DNA from: Ignavibacteriales bacterium
GTDB lineage: Bacteria; Bacteroidota; Ignavibacteria; Ignavibacteriales; Melioribacteraceae
Assembly (NCBI GenBank): GCA_026390775.1
Contig: JAPLFF010000003.1
Location: forward strand, 615,858-679,857
Direction of reading: 5' to 3'
Length of the DNA: 64,000 nt
Part shown: one piece after another, positions 34,020 to 43,346 of the stretch
How positions within the stretch are numbered: position 1 is the first letter of the stretch
Layout of the letters: every line of letters starts with the position of its first letter
Program-made: the position numbers and the translations under genes
Notes under the pieces: model-generated
What the model saw: only the letters and a program-made list of their open reading frames with translations
What the model was told of the DNA's origin: nothing
Database searches by the model: none

Positions 34020-36368
34020 TTATTTGAATTCAACTATTGTAATACCATCCCCGCCGTACTCTATGTTTGCAAAATAGTAATTTTTTACCGTATGATTATT
34101 CCTCAAAATTCCAAGAACTAATTGTTTAAGAGCGCCTGTTCCCTTTCCATGAAGTATTTCAACTCTATCGGTACCACTTACATACGTGTTGTCCAAAAAT
34201 TTTATTATTTCAAATTCAGCTTCATCGGCTCGTTTGCCACGGATATCCAAACGATAGCTTATTTCATCTTGACCTATGTTAAATGATCTTTTCTCTCTGT
34301 GGTCGAATTCGGATTTTTTTGCATGAACTAAGTCAGAATATTTTGTTTTGATTTTTAAAGATCCAACACTAAGTACAGCTTTATTTTTTTCTTTATTTAT
34401 TTCTTCGATTACACCAACTGAAGTTGTATCCTTAATCGAAGCATAATCTCCCTTCCTCAAATCAACTTTTTCTTCTTTGCTCTTTTTCTCTTTTTTAAAA
34501 ATCAGAGTGCTTTCTTGTTTAATCTCTTCAATCTTTTTCTTCTCTTCTTTTATTACTTCTTTCTTTGCTTGAGATTCGCGAATGTTTCTAATTGACTCTT
34601 CCACCTTTTTATTTACTTCGCTTAGATATGTTTCAGCTTTCTCTTTTGTCTGAGCTAATATTTCCTTTCTCTGATTTTCAAGTTTTTCAATCTTATTTTG
34701 ATAGAGATTTGTTAATCCTTTCAGTCTGGAATTCTCTCTTTCGGTTTTACTCAATTGTTCTTTTAAGTTTTTTGATTTCTTTTCAAGTGCAACTAGAAAA
34801 TCTTCAATCTTTGTTTTATCGGTATCCAAATATTCTTTTGCAAGTTGAATAAATTTTTCATCGAACCCGATCCTATTAGCAACCTCAAAAGCGTAACTTG
34901 AGCCGGGCATTCCTTGATTAAATTTGTAAGTCGGTTTCAGTTCATCAGTATCAAATTCCATAGATGCATTTTGAAATTTATCCAACTGATTTGCAATCAG
35001 TTTCAAACTGCCATGATGAGTAGTTGCTAATACTTTAGCGCCTTTATCACGGAGTGTTATTAACATTCCGGCTGCAATCGCCGAACCTTCTGCCGGATCA
35101 GTACCTGTTCCAATCTCATCTAGAACTACTAAAGTTTTATCATTAGCTTCTTCGATAATATGTTTAATATTTTTTAGATGTGAACTAAACGTGCTTAGAT
35201 CATCTTCAATAGATTGCGCATCGCCAATATCAACTAAAACTTTTTCAATAAAATGAAAATTGGAATCCGGATGTGCGGGAATCGGAATTGCGGCAAGAGC
35301 CAGACAGATGAGCAGACCGGTTGTTTTTAAAGTTACTGTTTTGCCTCCTGCATTCGGTCCTGTAATAAGAATAATATTTACGTTCTCCAACTTCAAGTTC
35401 ATTGGTACCGTATTCTTATGCCCGATCCGTTTTATAAGAATTGGATGATGTGCATCAATGAATGCAAAAGGTTTGTCTTCGTTGAATCCAGGATGAGAGC
35501 CGATAATTTCTATCGAGTATTTTGCTCTTGCAAATATTGAATCCAAATCAGCAATTGCTTGAAGTGAATTTTTTAACTCAATACTGATTTGCCCGATTCT
35601 TTCCGTTAATCCTCTTAAAATTTTTTCGATTTCCCTTTTCTCAGCAAAGCTGAGCGACAATATTTCATTGTTTAATTCTAAAGTTTCTTCCGGTTCAATA
35701 TAAACCGTCTGCCCCGATGAAGACTCTGAATGAACAAATCCTCTTACATGTCTCTTATGTTCCGACTTAACCGGCAAAACAATTCTACCATCACGCTGAG
35801 TGATATATTCTTCTTGAACTAAATAAGAATCGCTAAGTTGTTTCAGTAATTTTTGAACTTGTTTGCGAAGAGCAGCATCTTTTTCTCTTATCTCAATTCT
35901 TATCTCTCTAAGCTTTGGACTTGCATCATCTCTAATCTCGCCATTCTCAGTAAACACTTTTCCTATTTGATGCTCAAAAACTTTATCCACTAAAAGTTGA
36001 TCGGTAAATTCTTTTAAATATGTTTGTGAATCATCTTTCGATTTTAAGAATTGAAAAAGTTTTCGTGAAGTCTCGGCAAGTTTCAGCACATCTAAAATTT
36101 GTTTTGAAGTAAGAACTGCACCTTCTATTCTGCTTCGAGAAAGGATATCATTTAGATCGGGCAAATATTCGAATGGCGGTATATCATTCTTAATAAGAAT
36201 TTCTTTAGCTTCATTTACTTGCTCGCCTCTTTTTTCAATTTCATCAATCGATTCAAGCGGAACCAAGTTTTGAATAGCACTTTTCCCGTTATCAGTAGAA
36301 CAGTACTTCTCGATATGGGTTATAACTTTATTAAACTCTAATTTTTCTAAAACGTCTTTGGTTATCAT
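34020..36368 (-). CDS. mutS2: Endonuclease MutS2
   Basis: A 782-residue MutS paralogue without the mismatch-recognition domain, linked to control of recombination and, in Bacillus, to rescue of collided ribosomes. The ATPase has Walker A ITGPNAGGKTVTLKT and Walker B DEIGTGTDPAEGSA. A long coiled-coil follows (about 515-630), then a KOW-like segment and a C-terminal Smr nuclease domain (LDIRGKRADEAEFE, ILHGKGTGALKQLV). The Smr domain has the usual HGKG loop. It overlaps cvpA by 4 bases. Confidence 0.95.
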   Translation of the reverse strand: MITKDVLEKLEFNKVITHIEKYCSTDNGKSAIQNLVPLESIDEIEKRGEQVNEAKEILIKNDIPPFEYLPDLNDILSRSRIEGAVLTSKQILDVLKLAETSRKLFQFLKSKDDSQTYLKEFTDQLLVDKVFEHQIGKVFTENGEIRDDASPKLREIRIEIREKDAALRKQVQKLLKQLSDSYLVQEEYITQRDGRIVLPVKSEHKRHVRGFVHSESSSGQTVYIEPEETLELNNEILSLSFAEKREIEKILRGLTERIGQISIELKNSLQAIADLDSIFARAKYSIEIIGSHPGFNEDKPFAFIDAHHPILIKRIGHKNTVPMNLKLENVNIILITGPNAGGKTVTLKTTGLLICLALAAIPIPAHPDSNFHFIEKVLVDIGDAQSIEDDLSTFSSHLKNIKHIIEEANDKTLVVLDEIGTGTDPAEGSAIAAGMLITLRDKGAKVLATTHHGSLKLIANQLDKFQNASMEFDTDELKPTYKFNQGMPGSSYAFEVANRIGFDEKFIQLAKEYLDTDKTKIEDFLVALEKKSKNLKEQLSKTERENSRLKGLTNLYQNKIEKLENQRKEILAQTKEKAETYLSEVNKKVEESIRNIRESQAKKEVIKEEKKKIEEIKQESTLIFKKEKKSKEEKVDLRKGDYASIKDTTSVGVIEEINKEKNKAVLSVGSLKIKTKYSDLVHAKKSEFDHREKRSFNIGQDEISYRLDIRGKRADEAEFEIIKFLDNTYVSGTDRVEILHGKGTGALKQLVLGILRNNHTVKNYYFANIEYGGDGITIVEFK

Positions 36369-36919
36369 TTTTTTAGAGGAAGTGAGTCGATTTGTGATGT
36401 ATTGTCAATATCTTTTTTTTCTATGTATTGTTTTAAATAATCAGATGCTTTTGATTTCTGACCCATTGCAAAATCTATCGTCGTAGGAATTAAATTAAGA
36501 ACAAAGTTATATGAAAGTGAGTTATTCCTTTGTTCGGTCTTAGGAAATCCAAAAATATTAAGAAATAAAAATACAGCGCTCATAAAATAAATAATCTGAA
36601 CAACACCAATTACACCACCAAGTAATTGGTTTATCATACGATTTACTTTATCAAACGGGTGTACAATTCTTTTTATAATTGTTGCTACGAGAATGACAAT
36701 TAGAAATATCAAAATACCGGCAATTACATTAGCTAAGTATTCGTCATTGTTAAAGAAACGAGTTAGAAATTTTCCGACACTTCCGGAGAACTGAACTGCT
36801 AATGCAATCCCGAAAATCAATCCAAGCAATCCAATGATCTTTCTTACAAGTCCGTCCTTAAATCCAAGTAAAAAACCGATCAGAATTATAACAATGGTTA
36901 TATAATCAAGATAATTCAA
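36365..36919 (-). CDS. CvpA-family membrane protein
   Basis: A 184-residue inner-membrane protein with four hydrophobic segments (about 7-25, 30-45, 62-82, 105-125) and the CvpA pattern LDYITIVIILIGFLLGFKDG and LLGGVIGVVQ. The family was named for colicin V production, but more broadly affects envelope integrity. A charged C-terminal tail follows. A cvpA-mutS2 order is common in bacteria. It overlaps yqeY and mutS2 by 4 bases each. Confidence 0.85.
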   Translation of the reverse strand: MNYLDYITIVIILIGFLLGFKDGLVRKIIGLLGLIFGIALAVQFSGSVGKFLTRFFNNDEYLANVIAGILIFLIVILVATIIKRIVHPFDKVNRMINQLLGGVIGVVQIIYFMSAVFLFLNIFGFPKTEQRNNSLSYNFVLNLIPTTIDFAMGQKSKASDYLKQYIEKKDIDNTSQIDSLPLKK

Positions 36920-37368
36920 TTACCGCTCAACAATTTTTCAACGATCTCTTTAACAATTTTTCCGTCTGCTCTACCTTTAAGTACTTTGGCAGCAACGGGC
37001 ATTAATTTTGGGAAATCTTCTTTTGCCTTTGCACCAACTTCAGAAGCTATTTTCTTTACCTCTTCTAAGATTTCATCTAAAGTAAGCTGTTTTGGTAAAT
37101 ATTCTTCAATGATCTTCAATTCGGCTTCTTCTTTCTCGGCAAGTTCATTTCTCCCACCGTTGCGAAATTGCTCGATTGATTCTTTCCTTTTTTTTGCGGC
37201 TGTTGTTAACATTTTTATTTCTTCTTCGGAATTTAATTCTTTACCGCTTCCACTCTTTTCAAATTCGAGAATCAAAGCACGGATTGAACGAATTGTCTCT
37301 AATCGAATTTTATCTCCAGAACGCATTGAATCTTTTAGATCTTGATTTATTTTTTCATTTAGACTCAT
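36916..37368 (-). CDS. GatB/YqeY-domain protein
   Basis: A 150-residue YqeY protein: LNEKINQDLKDSMRSGDK start, EEEIKMLTTAAKKRKESIEQF middle, EEYLPKQL and the C-terminal helical domain KVLKGRADGKIVKEIVEK, related to the tail domain of GatB amidotransferase subunits. The family has no settled function; tRNA binding is suspected from the GatB link. First gene of the yqeY-cvpA-mutS2 string. Confidence 0.88.
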   Translation of the reverse strand: MSLNEKINQDLKDSMRSGDKIRLETIRSIRALILEFEKSGSGKELNSEEEIKMLTTAAKKRKESIEQFRNGGRNELAEKEEAELKIIEEYLPKQLTLDEILEEVKKIASEVGAKAKEDFPKLMPVAAKVLKGRADGKIVKEIVEKLLSGN

Positions 37369-37420
37369 AATTACTCCAATTATTCAAACCAGAATTATTT
37401 TACTAAACAAAATAACCTTT

Positions 37421-38110
37421 TCAACCGATACTTCCTGGAAGTTCAACAATATTTCCGGTAACGGTTTTATAGTTTTGGAAAAATGAATGAGCTATGTTGC
37501 AAATTTCAGAAGTAGTAACCAATTGTGTAGTATCTTCGACCCATTCACGATTTGCAGCACTATCAATGATGTACGGGGCAACAGCGTTAGCACTTAAATT
37601 AATTCTCTTCCCTTCAAATGAAAGTGTCTTAACTAAAAAATTAAGTGCATGTTTGGAAATATTATAAGCTGCTCTATTTTCTTCCGGATATAAACTTGAT
37701 TGTGCACTTGTAAAACATATCGAAGAGCCGTTAGAATTTTGAGTTAGCTTAGAGAAATGTTTTGATATTAAAAATGCAGTACAAAGATTTATGTTAAGCA
37801 TTTTTAAGAAATCTGCATACTGAGTATCTATTATTGGTTCACCACCTATATAAGCGCCGATTGTACTAAATAGAAAATAATTTGCTTCTTCTTTACGAAT
37901 AACATTTTGAAAAGCTTTTGCAACATTTTCTTCTTTTACCATATCTGAAATTAAAATCATCTCATATTTTTTGTTGGAAGATTTCAAATCATATTTCTCT
38001 CGGGTAAAGAAATAATATTGATCATAATCTTGATTTAGGAAAAAATCTACTGCAGTTCTTCCCAAAGCGCCGGAAGCGCCAAATAAAAGAAATACCCTTT
38101 CGGATTTCAT
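37421..38110 (-). CDS. Short-chain dehydrogenase/reductase
   Basis: A 229-residue SDR oxidoreductase. The cofactor loop is GASGALG near the start; the catalytic set is Ser in CFTSAQSS and YNISK (Tyr and Lys) in the expected order. The region after the catalytic lysine is short, so the substrate loop is compact. Substrate is unknown. It overlaps the secreted EEP-nuclease gene stop by 4 bases, which implies cotranscription, although the link is not obvious. Confidence 0.85.
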   Translation of the reverse strand: MKSERVFLLFGASGALGRTAVDFFLNQDYDQYYFFTREKYDLKSSNKKYEMILISDMVKEENVAKAFQNVIRKEEANYFLFSTIGAYIGGEPIIDTQYADFLKMLNINLCTAFLISKHFSKLTQNSNGSSICFTSAQSSLYPEENRAAYNISKHALNFLVKTLSFEGKRINLSANAVAPYIIDSAANREWVEDTTQLVTTSEICNIAHSFFQNYKTVTGNIVELPGSIG

Positions 38111-39138
38111 TTTTTCCCTTTCACTCTAAATTTTGCACCAACGGGATAGTGGTCGCTATAACCGCCTACATAAATATTTCCGTTAAAAGTTGGAATTGCG
38201 CCTCCCTCTCGATTTCCTTTTTGTGAAATCATAAATGGCGGTTTTATAATATCAAATGAATTACACTCATACTCAATATGTTTTCCATCTAAAAAAGTTG
38301 TAGAAATAATTATTTGATCTATCATATCGAACTTTCCACCGAAAAGATAAGAACCCTCTTTATTCGAAAATTTCTTATAAGCCAGATTTACAAATGTTAA
38401 ATTAGTTTTACTGCCGCAATTAAAATCTTTTGCACCTAAATGCTGTTCAATAGATTCATTATTAGGTTCATCGTTAAAATCGCCAAGAATAATTACATTA
38501 CTTTTCGGCGCAGTAGATGCTAATGTATCCAAACTGCTTTTTAATACTTCTGCCGCTGTAACACGATTGATATTTGATTTTTGTTCTCCGCCTCTTCTCG
38601 AAGGCCAATGGTTAACATAAACATGGACTTTTTCTTTACTTTTTTTATGAATCAAAACAACATGGAGAATATCTCGAGTCGGATTGTGATCAGGCAGTTC
38701 AACATGAATTGCAGCTAAACTATCAATATCAAATATACTCCTATCATAGAGCAGTCCCACATCAATTCCTCTTGCGTCCGGAGAATCGCGATGAGCAATC
38801 ATATAATCTCTGTCTCTTAATTTATATATCAATCTTTTGAGAACGACTATGTTTTCAACTTCTTCAACAGCTAAAATATCCGGGCCGCATCCGTTGTTCA
38901 TATAATTAATAACCTTAGCAAGATTGGTAAGTTTTTGTTCAAATTTTTCATCGTTCCACTGACGTGGTGAATCCGGTAAGAATTCTTTATCATCTTTTAC
39001 AGGATCATGAATTGTATCAAACAGATTTTCCACGTTCCAATTCGCAATGTAAAATGAATCTCTCTGAACATTTTGACAATTCGAAATTAATGGAAGAAAA
39101 AGAACAAGTATGAAAGATACTTTTAAAAATATCCGCAT
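38107..39138 (-). CDS. Exported endonuclease/exonuclease/phosphatase-family protein
   Basis: About 343 residues from ATG 39136-39138, which starts a signal peptide (MRIFLKVSFILVLFLPLIS). The EEP fold motifs are in order: FYIANWNVENLFD, DILAVEEVEN with the metal-binding Glu, VYVNHWPSRRGG, GDFNDEPNN and SDHYPVGA. Likely a metal-dependent extracellular or periplasmic nuclease or phosphodiesterase. It is divergent from polA with an 88-base gap that must hold both promoters. Confidence 0.88.
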   Translation of the reverse strand: MRIFLKVSFILVLFLPLISNCQNVQRDSFYIANWNVENLFDTIHDPVKDDKEFLPDSPRQWNDEKFEQKLTNLAKVINYMNNGCGPDILAVEEVENIVVLKRLIYKLRDRDYMIAHRDSPDARGIDVGLLYDRSIFDIDSLAAIHVELPDHNPTRDILHVVLIHKKSKEKVHVYVNHWPSRRGGEQKSNINRVTAAEVLKSSLDTLASTAPKSNVIILGDFNDEPNNESIEQHLGAKDFNCGSKTNLTFVNLAYKKFSNKEGSYLFGGKFDMIDQIIISTTFLDGKHIEYECNSFDIIKPPFMISQKGNREGGAIPTFNGNIYVGGYSDHYPVGAKFRVKGKK

Positions 39139-39226
39139 AAAGAATTTCCTATTGTTTTGTAGATATTGTGTGAATGTAACTATATTCTCTATCGAAAATA
39201 TAACCAAAATAACTAAACGAGTTAAG

Positions 39227-42064
39227 ATGGTCACCGTTAAAAAATCAAATGACAGCAGCAATTCAATAAAGAGAAAATTCGTGATTATTGATGCTATGGC
39301 ACTTGCCTACAAAGGATACTATGCATTTATTTCCCGTCCTCTTATAACAGCAGCCGGCGAACCAACATCTGCAGTGTTTGGGTTTCTTAATCAACTCTTC
39401 AAAATTATTGAAGACACTAAACCTGATTATTTGGCAGTTGGTTTTGATTCTAAAGAAAAAACTTTTAGACATGAAAGATATGAGAATTATAAATCATCAC
39501 GCCAAGCAATGCCTGAGGATATGATCCCGCAAATTCAAAGGATCAAAGAAATTATTGAAGCGTTTAACATTCCAATTTATATTTTACCAGGTTACGAAGC
39601 CGATGATCTAATCGGCACAGCAGTTAAAGAAGCTGAGAAACAAGGATTTGATTGTTATGCTATCACTCCGGATAAAGATTACATTCAACTAATCTCTGAA
39701 AATATCAGAGTTGTTAAACCGGGTAAATCAACTGATGAGATCGTAATTCTTGATGAAGATAAAGTACGAGAAGAAATGGGTTTTGAACCGATTCAAATGA
39801 TAGACTATCTTGCTCTGGTTGGAGATTCATCCGATGATATTCCGGGAGTTGCGGGAATCGGTCCCAAAACCGCTGTTCCACTTATTCAGAAATTTAAAAC
39901 ACTTGAGAACATTTATAAAAATTTAGATCAGATTGATAAAGCAAGTATTGTTAACAAACTTACAGAAAGCAAAGAGAATGCATTCCTCTCGAAAGAACTT
40001 GCAACGATTAAGACAGACACACCTTTCCATATGAATTTTGATGAAGCAAAATTTCATAACCCAAATATTGAAAAACTTCTAAAAATATTTGGTGCGTTAG
40101 AATTCAAATCATTTGCAAACAAACTTAAAAAACTTTTTCTAGAAGATAATCCGGAAAAACCAACAGAGATAAAAGAAGAAATTAAACAAGTGGCAATTGC
40201 AGAAGTTGAAAATGAAGAGGTCTCTGTGTTTGATAAAGGTAAAGTTAGGTACAAACTTATATTGACATATAAGGAAGCAAAAGAATTAGTACAGAAATTA
40301 TCGATTAGTGATTTATTTGTGTTTGATACTGAAACAGATGGACTTGATACATTGAATGTAAATCTTGCCGGATGTTCTTTTGCAGTAAAACCTAAAGAAG
40401 CATTTTTCGTTGCAACTAATCCTTCTGCTGAATCTTCTTCCCTGTTCTCAGCAGATATGTCTGATCGTTTACCGACAGATGACTTTGTAAAACTTTTTAA
40501 ACCGTTATTTGAGAATAATAAAATTAAAAAAGTCTGTCAAAACGGTAAGTATGATATTGGAGTACTACGTCATTACGGAATTGAAGTAAAGAATTTTTAT
40601 TTCGATACGATGCTTGCAAGTTATGTTATTGATCCGGATGAAAAACACGGTATGGATGATTTATCAGAAAAGTATTTGAAGTACCGCCCCATCGCCTTGC
40701 TTGAATTAATCGGCTCTAAAAAAACTCCAGAAAAAATATTTGAGGTTGACCCGAACCAACTTTCCGATTATTCTGCCGAAGATGCAGATATAACATTTAG
40801 ACTTTACGAGCTATTGGATAAACAACTAAGAAAAGAGAAATTAGAAAAACTTGCATACGATATTGAATTCCCTCTTGTACCGGTATTGGAAGATATGGAA
40901 CGAACCGGGATAAGAATTGATACTAAAAGTCTAAAAATATTTAGTGATGATCTACAAATTCTGCTTGAGAACTATTCCAAAGAAATAATAAAACATGCCG
41001 GAGAAAATTTTAATATAAATTCCACACAGCAACTTCAAAAAATACTTTTTGAAAAATTAAAACTTCCCCAGACAACTAAAACTAAAACTGGATATTCTAC
41101 TGATGCAAAATCTTTAGAATATTTACGCGGCACACATCCGATCATTGATATTATTTCCGATTACCGCCAGGTAGCAAAATTAAAATCAACTTATGCAGAT
41201 TCACTTCCGTTACTGATTCATTCTAGCACTGGAAGAATACATACGTCTTACAATCAAGCAGCAGTTTCAACCGGAAGATTATCAAGTAATGATCCTAATC
41301 TTCAAAACATTCCTATCAGAACGGATCTTGGAAAAGAAATCCGAAAAGCGTTTGTGCCGCGAGATAAGAACTACGTAATTCTTTCTGCAGATTACAGCCA
41401 GATTGAATTAAGAATTATGGCAAGTATTTGTCACGATGAAACATTAATGAATGCGTTTCAATCCGGAGAAGATATTCACCGAAGAACAGCCGCATTAATT
41501 TTCAAAGTTGATCCAAAAGATGTTACACAAGATATGCGCCGCAAAGCTAAAGAAGTAAATTTTGGGATTCTTTATGGACTCGGACCATTTGGCTTAAAAT
41601 CACGATTAGGTATTACGCAGGCAGAAGCGAAAAATATTATTGATGATTATTTTTCTTCATTCAAGAATGTAAGAAAGTTAATGGATGAATTAATTGCCAA
41701 AGCCAAGAAGAAAGAATATGCAGAAACACTTTACGGACGAAGAAGATATTTAAAAAATATTAATAGTAAGAATAGAGTTGTTCAGCAATTTGAAGCACGT
41801 GTTGCTATTAATATGCCAATACAAGGAAGCGCAGCAGATATGATAAAACTCGCAATGATAAAAATTCATAATGAGTTGGAAAAAAGGAAGGCAAAGACAA
41901 AAATGGTTTTACAAGTTCATGATGAATTGGTATTTGATGCACACAAAGATGAGGTTGAAGAGTTGCGTCCGTTAATTGTAGAACTTATGGAGAATGCTTT
42001 ACCATTAGATGTACCGGTGGTTGCAGAGACCGGTGTTGGCGATAATTGGTTGGATGCACATTGA
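39227..42064 (+). CDS. polA: DNA polymerase I
   Basis: A 945-residue polymerase I with all three parts. The 5'-3' nuclease domain (to about 300) has VAVGFDSKEKTFRHERYENYK and DDLIGTAV. The 3'-5' exonuclease domain appears intact: FDTETDGLDT (Asp and Glu), CQNGKYDIGVL and YSAEDADITFRL, so proofreading is expected. The polymerase domain has SADYSQIELRIMAS and VHDELVFDAH. I chose ATG at 39227; the longer reading starts inside the divergent nuclease gene. The downstream palindrome at 42074-42103 may end its transcript. Confidence 0.96.
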   Translation: MVTVKKSNDSSNSIKRKFVIIDAMALAYKGYYAFISRPLITAAGEPTSAVFGFLNQLFKIIEDTKPDYLAVGFDSKEKTFRHERYENYKSSRQAMPEDMIPQIQRIKEIIEAFNIPIYILPGYEADDLIGTAVKEAEKQGFDCYAITPDKDYIQLISENIRVVKPGKSTDEIVILDEDKVREEMGFEPIQMIDYLALVGDSSDDIPGVAGIGPKTAVPLIQKFKTLENIYKNLDQIDKASIVNKLTESKENAFLSKELATIKTDTPFHMNFDEAKFHNPNIEKLLKIFGALEFKSFANKLKKLFLEDNPEKPTEIKEEIKQVAIAEVENEEVSVFDKGKVRYKLILTYKEAKELVQKLSISDLFVFDTETDGLDTLNVNLAGCSFAVKPKEAFFVATNPSAESSSLFSADMSDRLPTDDFVKLFKPLFENNKIKKVCQNGKYDIGVLRHYGIEVKNFYFDTMLASYVIDPDEKHGMDDLSEKYLKYRPIALLELIGSKKTPEKIFEVDPNQLSDYSAEDADITFRLYELLDKQLRKEKLEKLAYDIEFPLVPVLEDMERTGIRIDTKSLKIFSDDLQILLENYSKEIIKHAGENFNINSTQQLQKILFEKLKLPQTTKTKTGYSTDAKSLEYLRGTHPIIDIISDYRQVAKLKSTYADSLPLLIHSSTGRIHTSYNQAAVSTGRLSSNDPNLQNIPIRTDLGKEIRKAFVPRDKNYVILSADYSQIELRIMASICHDETLMNAFQSGEDIHRRTAALIFKVDPKDVTQDMRRKAKEVNFGILYGLGPFGLKSRLGITQAEAKNIIDDYFSSFKNVRKLMDELIAKAKKKEYAETLYGRRRYLKNINSKNRVVQQFEARVAINMPIQGSAADMIKLAMIKIHNELEKRKAKTKMVLQVHDELVFDAHKDEVEELRPLIVELMENALPLDVPVVAETGVGDNWLDAH

Positions 42065-42073
42065 AATTTTTAC

Positions 42074-42103
42074 TGTGGAGACGCGATATATCGCGTCTCT
42101 ACA
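42074..42103. repeat. REP-like 30-base palindrome downstream of polA
   Basis: Arms TGTGGAGACGCGATA and TATCGCGTCTCTACA are complementary except at one position; the inner 22 bases (42078-42099) are a perfect palindrome. It lies between convergent polA and the REP-associated transposase gene, and shares the GAGAC/GTCTC outer arms with the palindrome inside that gene. Likely a substrate of the transposase family; it could also work as a bidirectional terminator. Confidence 0.7.
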
Positions 42104-42135
42104 AATATTTTTTATTAGACAACGTTTACCATCCT

Positions 42136-42663
42136 CTACAACAAATCATAGATATTTTCAGAATCATCTTTTTCTAATTCCCATTTTAGCGGGTTCTGTT
42201 CAATATATTTTCTGATGTTATATAATTCTTTTTCGTTTCGAATTATGCGGTCATAAAACCGTGGTTGCCAAGCAAAATTAAGAGACCCTTTATCACGAGC
42301 AGATTGTGTAACTGCAGATTTGAAAGAACCAACGATATTTGATAATGAAAGTTTTTTGTTTTGTAGAGACGGGGCATGCCCTGTCTCTACGTTTGGGTTA
42401 ATGATAATTATTCCGTGAAGATGATTTGGCATTATTACATAATAATCTAATTCAGCATTGGGAAAATAAATTGGAATATCATCCCAACATTTCTTAGCTA
42501 ATTTCCCTAATTTATTGAATATCATTTTTCCATTTTCAACTTGACCAAAATAACTAACATGATTCTTCGTATTTATTGTTACATAATACCACCATGGATT
42601 TGAGTAATCCCATTCTTCTAATCTTGCTGATTCAATGCGAAATGTTTCTTTGAATTTTGTCAT
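42136..42663 (-). mobile_element. REP-associated tyrosine transposase (Y1/IS200-like)
   Basis: A 175-residue single-strand transposase of the RAYT group. Motifs: the HUH site in VIMPNHLHGIII (His81, His83), then WQPRFYDRIIRNEKE and a catalytic-tyrosine helix RKYIEQNPLKW. Residues 92-100 (VETGHAPSL) are encoded by a REP-like palindrome lying inside the gene between the HUH and tyrosine motifs, with the frame kept. No inverted terminal repeats or target duplication are seen, as expected for this group. The gene seems intact, so it may be functional. Confidence 0.85.
42363..42390. repeat. REP-like palindrome inside the transposase gene
   Basis: Arms GTAGAGACGGGGCA and TGCCCTGTCTCTAC pair with one mismatch. 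The outer GTAGAGAC/GTCTCTAC match the arms of the palindrome at 42074-42103, while the central part differs. It is translated as part of the transposase with no frame break. Confidence 0.7.
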
Positions 42664-42740
42664 ATTAATTAACTAGGTGTTAAATGTAGTACCTCAACCC
42701 CAAAACGTAAAGACTCACTACAAACAAATCTTTACAAAGA

Positions 42741-43346
42741 TTAATCTGTTAAAAACTTATAGATCAAATAACCAAAATTTATTTGCAACAATCCGAAAGC
42801 CACTCCGCTGTATAGATCCAAATGATCTACTTCATCAAGTGTAGATTGATTTTTTGTTTGAAGATAATCATCATATTTTCTATCGGCTTTGATCTTGAAA
42901 TATGCCGCAACACCGCCTAATACAGTTGCACTTCCAATCAAAATCTTAAAAGCATTCGAACTGAAGAAATTTTCCGTTTTGTTTTTATTTATATACTCAT
43001 AAATGTCTGGTTGAATGGAAGAATATTCAGTCGGTTTCATATTATAGTTGAAATGATAATCTTTACCACACTCCGGAATTCGAAGAGTATCATAAATATT
43101 TTTTTGGCCCCATTTAAAAGAGGAATTTTGAATAAATAATAAATGATTTCCTTTGGTAAGATTAACCTCAGCTTTCTCCTTCCCAATTAATAAAGTATCA
43201 ACATAAATACGGGCATCAGGTTTGTTCGTAACAATTTCAACCTTACTATTACAGTCCTGTGCGAAGCAGTTTACAGAAGAAAATATAATAACCGCAATAA
43301 ATGTTAGTGCTAAATTATTATTCTTTATTTGAGATCTGATACGCAT
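42741..43346 (-). CDS. PEGA-domain exported protein
   Basis: A 201-residue protein with a signal peptide (ending NCFAQ) and a PEGA-like domain (VEIVTNKPDARIYVDTLLIGKEKAEVNLTKGNHLL), typical of surface-associated proteins. Two possible membrane segments lie in the C-terminal half (about 130-147 and 180-197). It overlaps the PQQ-propeller gene by 29 bases and is the last gene of this operon. The domain is thought to be a structural, S-layer-like module; no enzyme activity is expected. Confidence 0.75.
   Translation of the reverse strand: MRIRSQIKNNNLALTFIAVIIFSSVNCFAQDCNSKVEIVTNKPDARIYVDTLLIGKEKAEVNLTKGNHLLFIQNSSFKWGQKNIYDTLRIPECGKDYHFNYNMKPTEYSSIQPDIYEYINKNKTENFFSSNAFKILIGSATVLGGVAAYFKIKADRKYDDYLQTKNQSTLDEVDHLDLYSGVAFGLLQINFGYLIYKFLTD

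Noticed and set aside
42727..42742. AATCTTT/AAAGATT hairpin at the end of the PEGA gene
   Set aside because: The loop is only two bases and the stem is A/T-only; not a convincing terminator.
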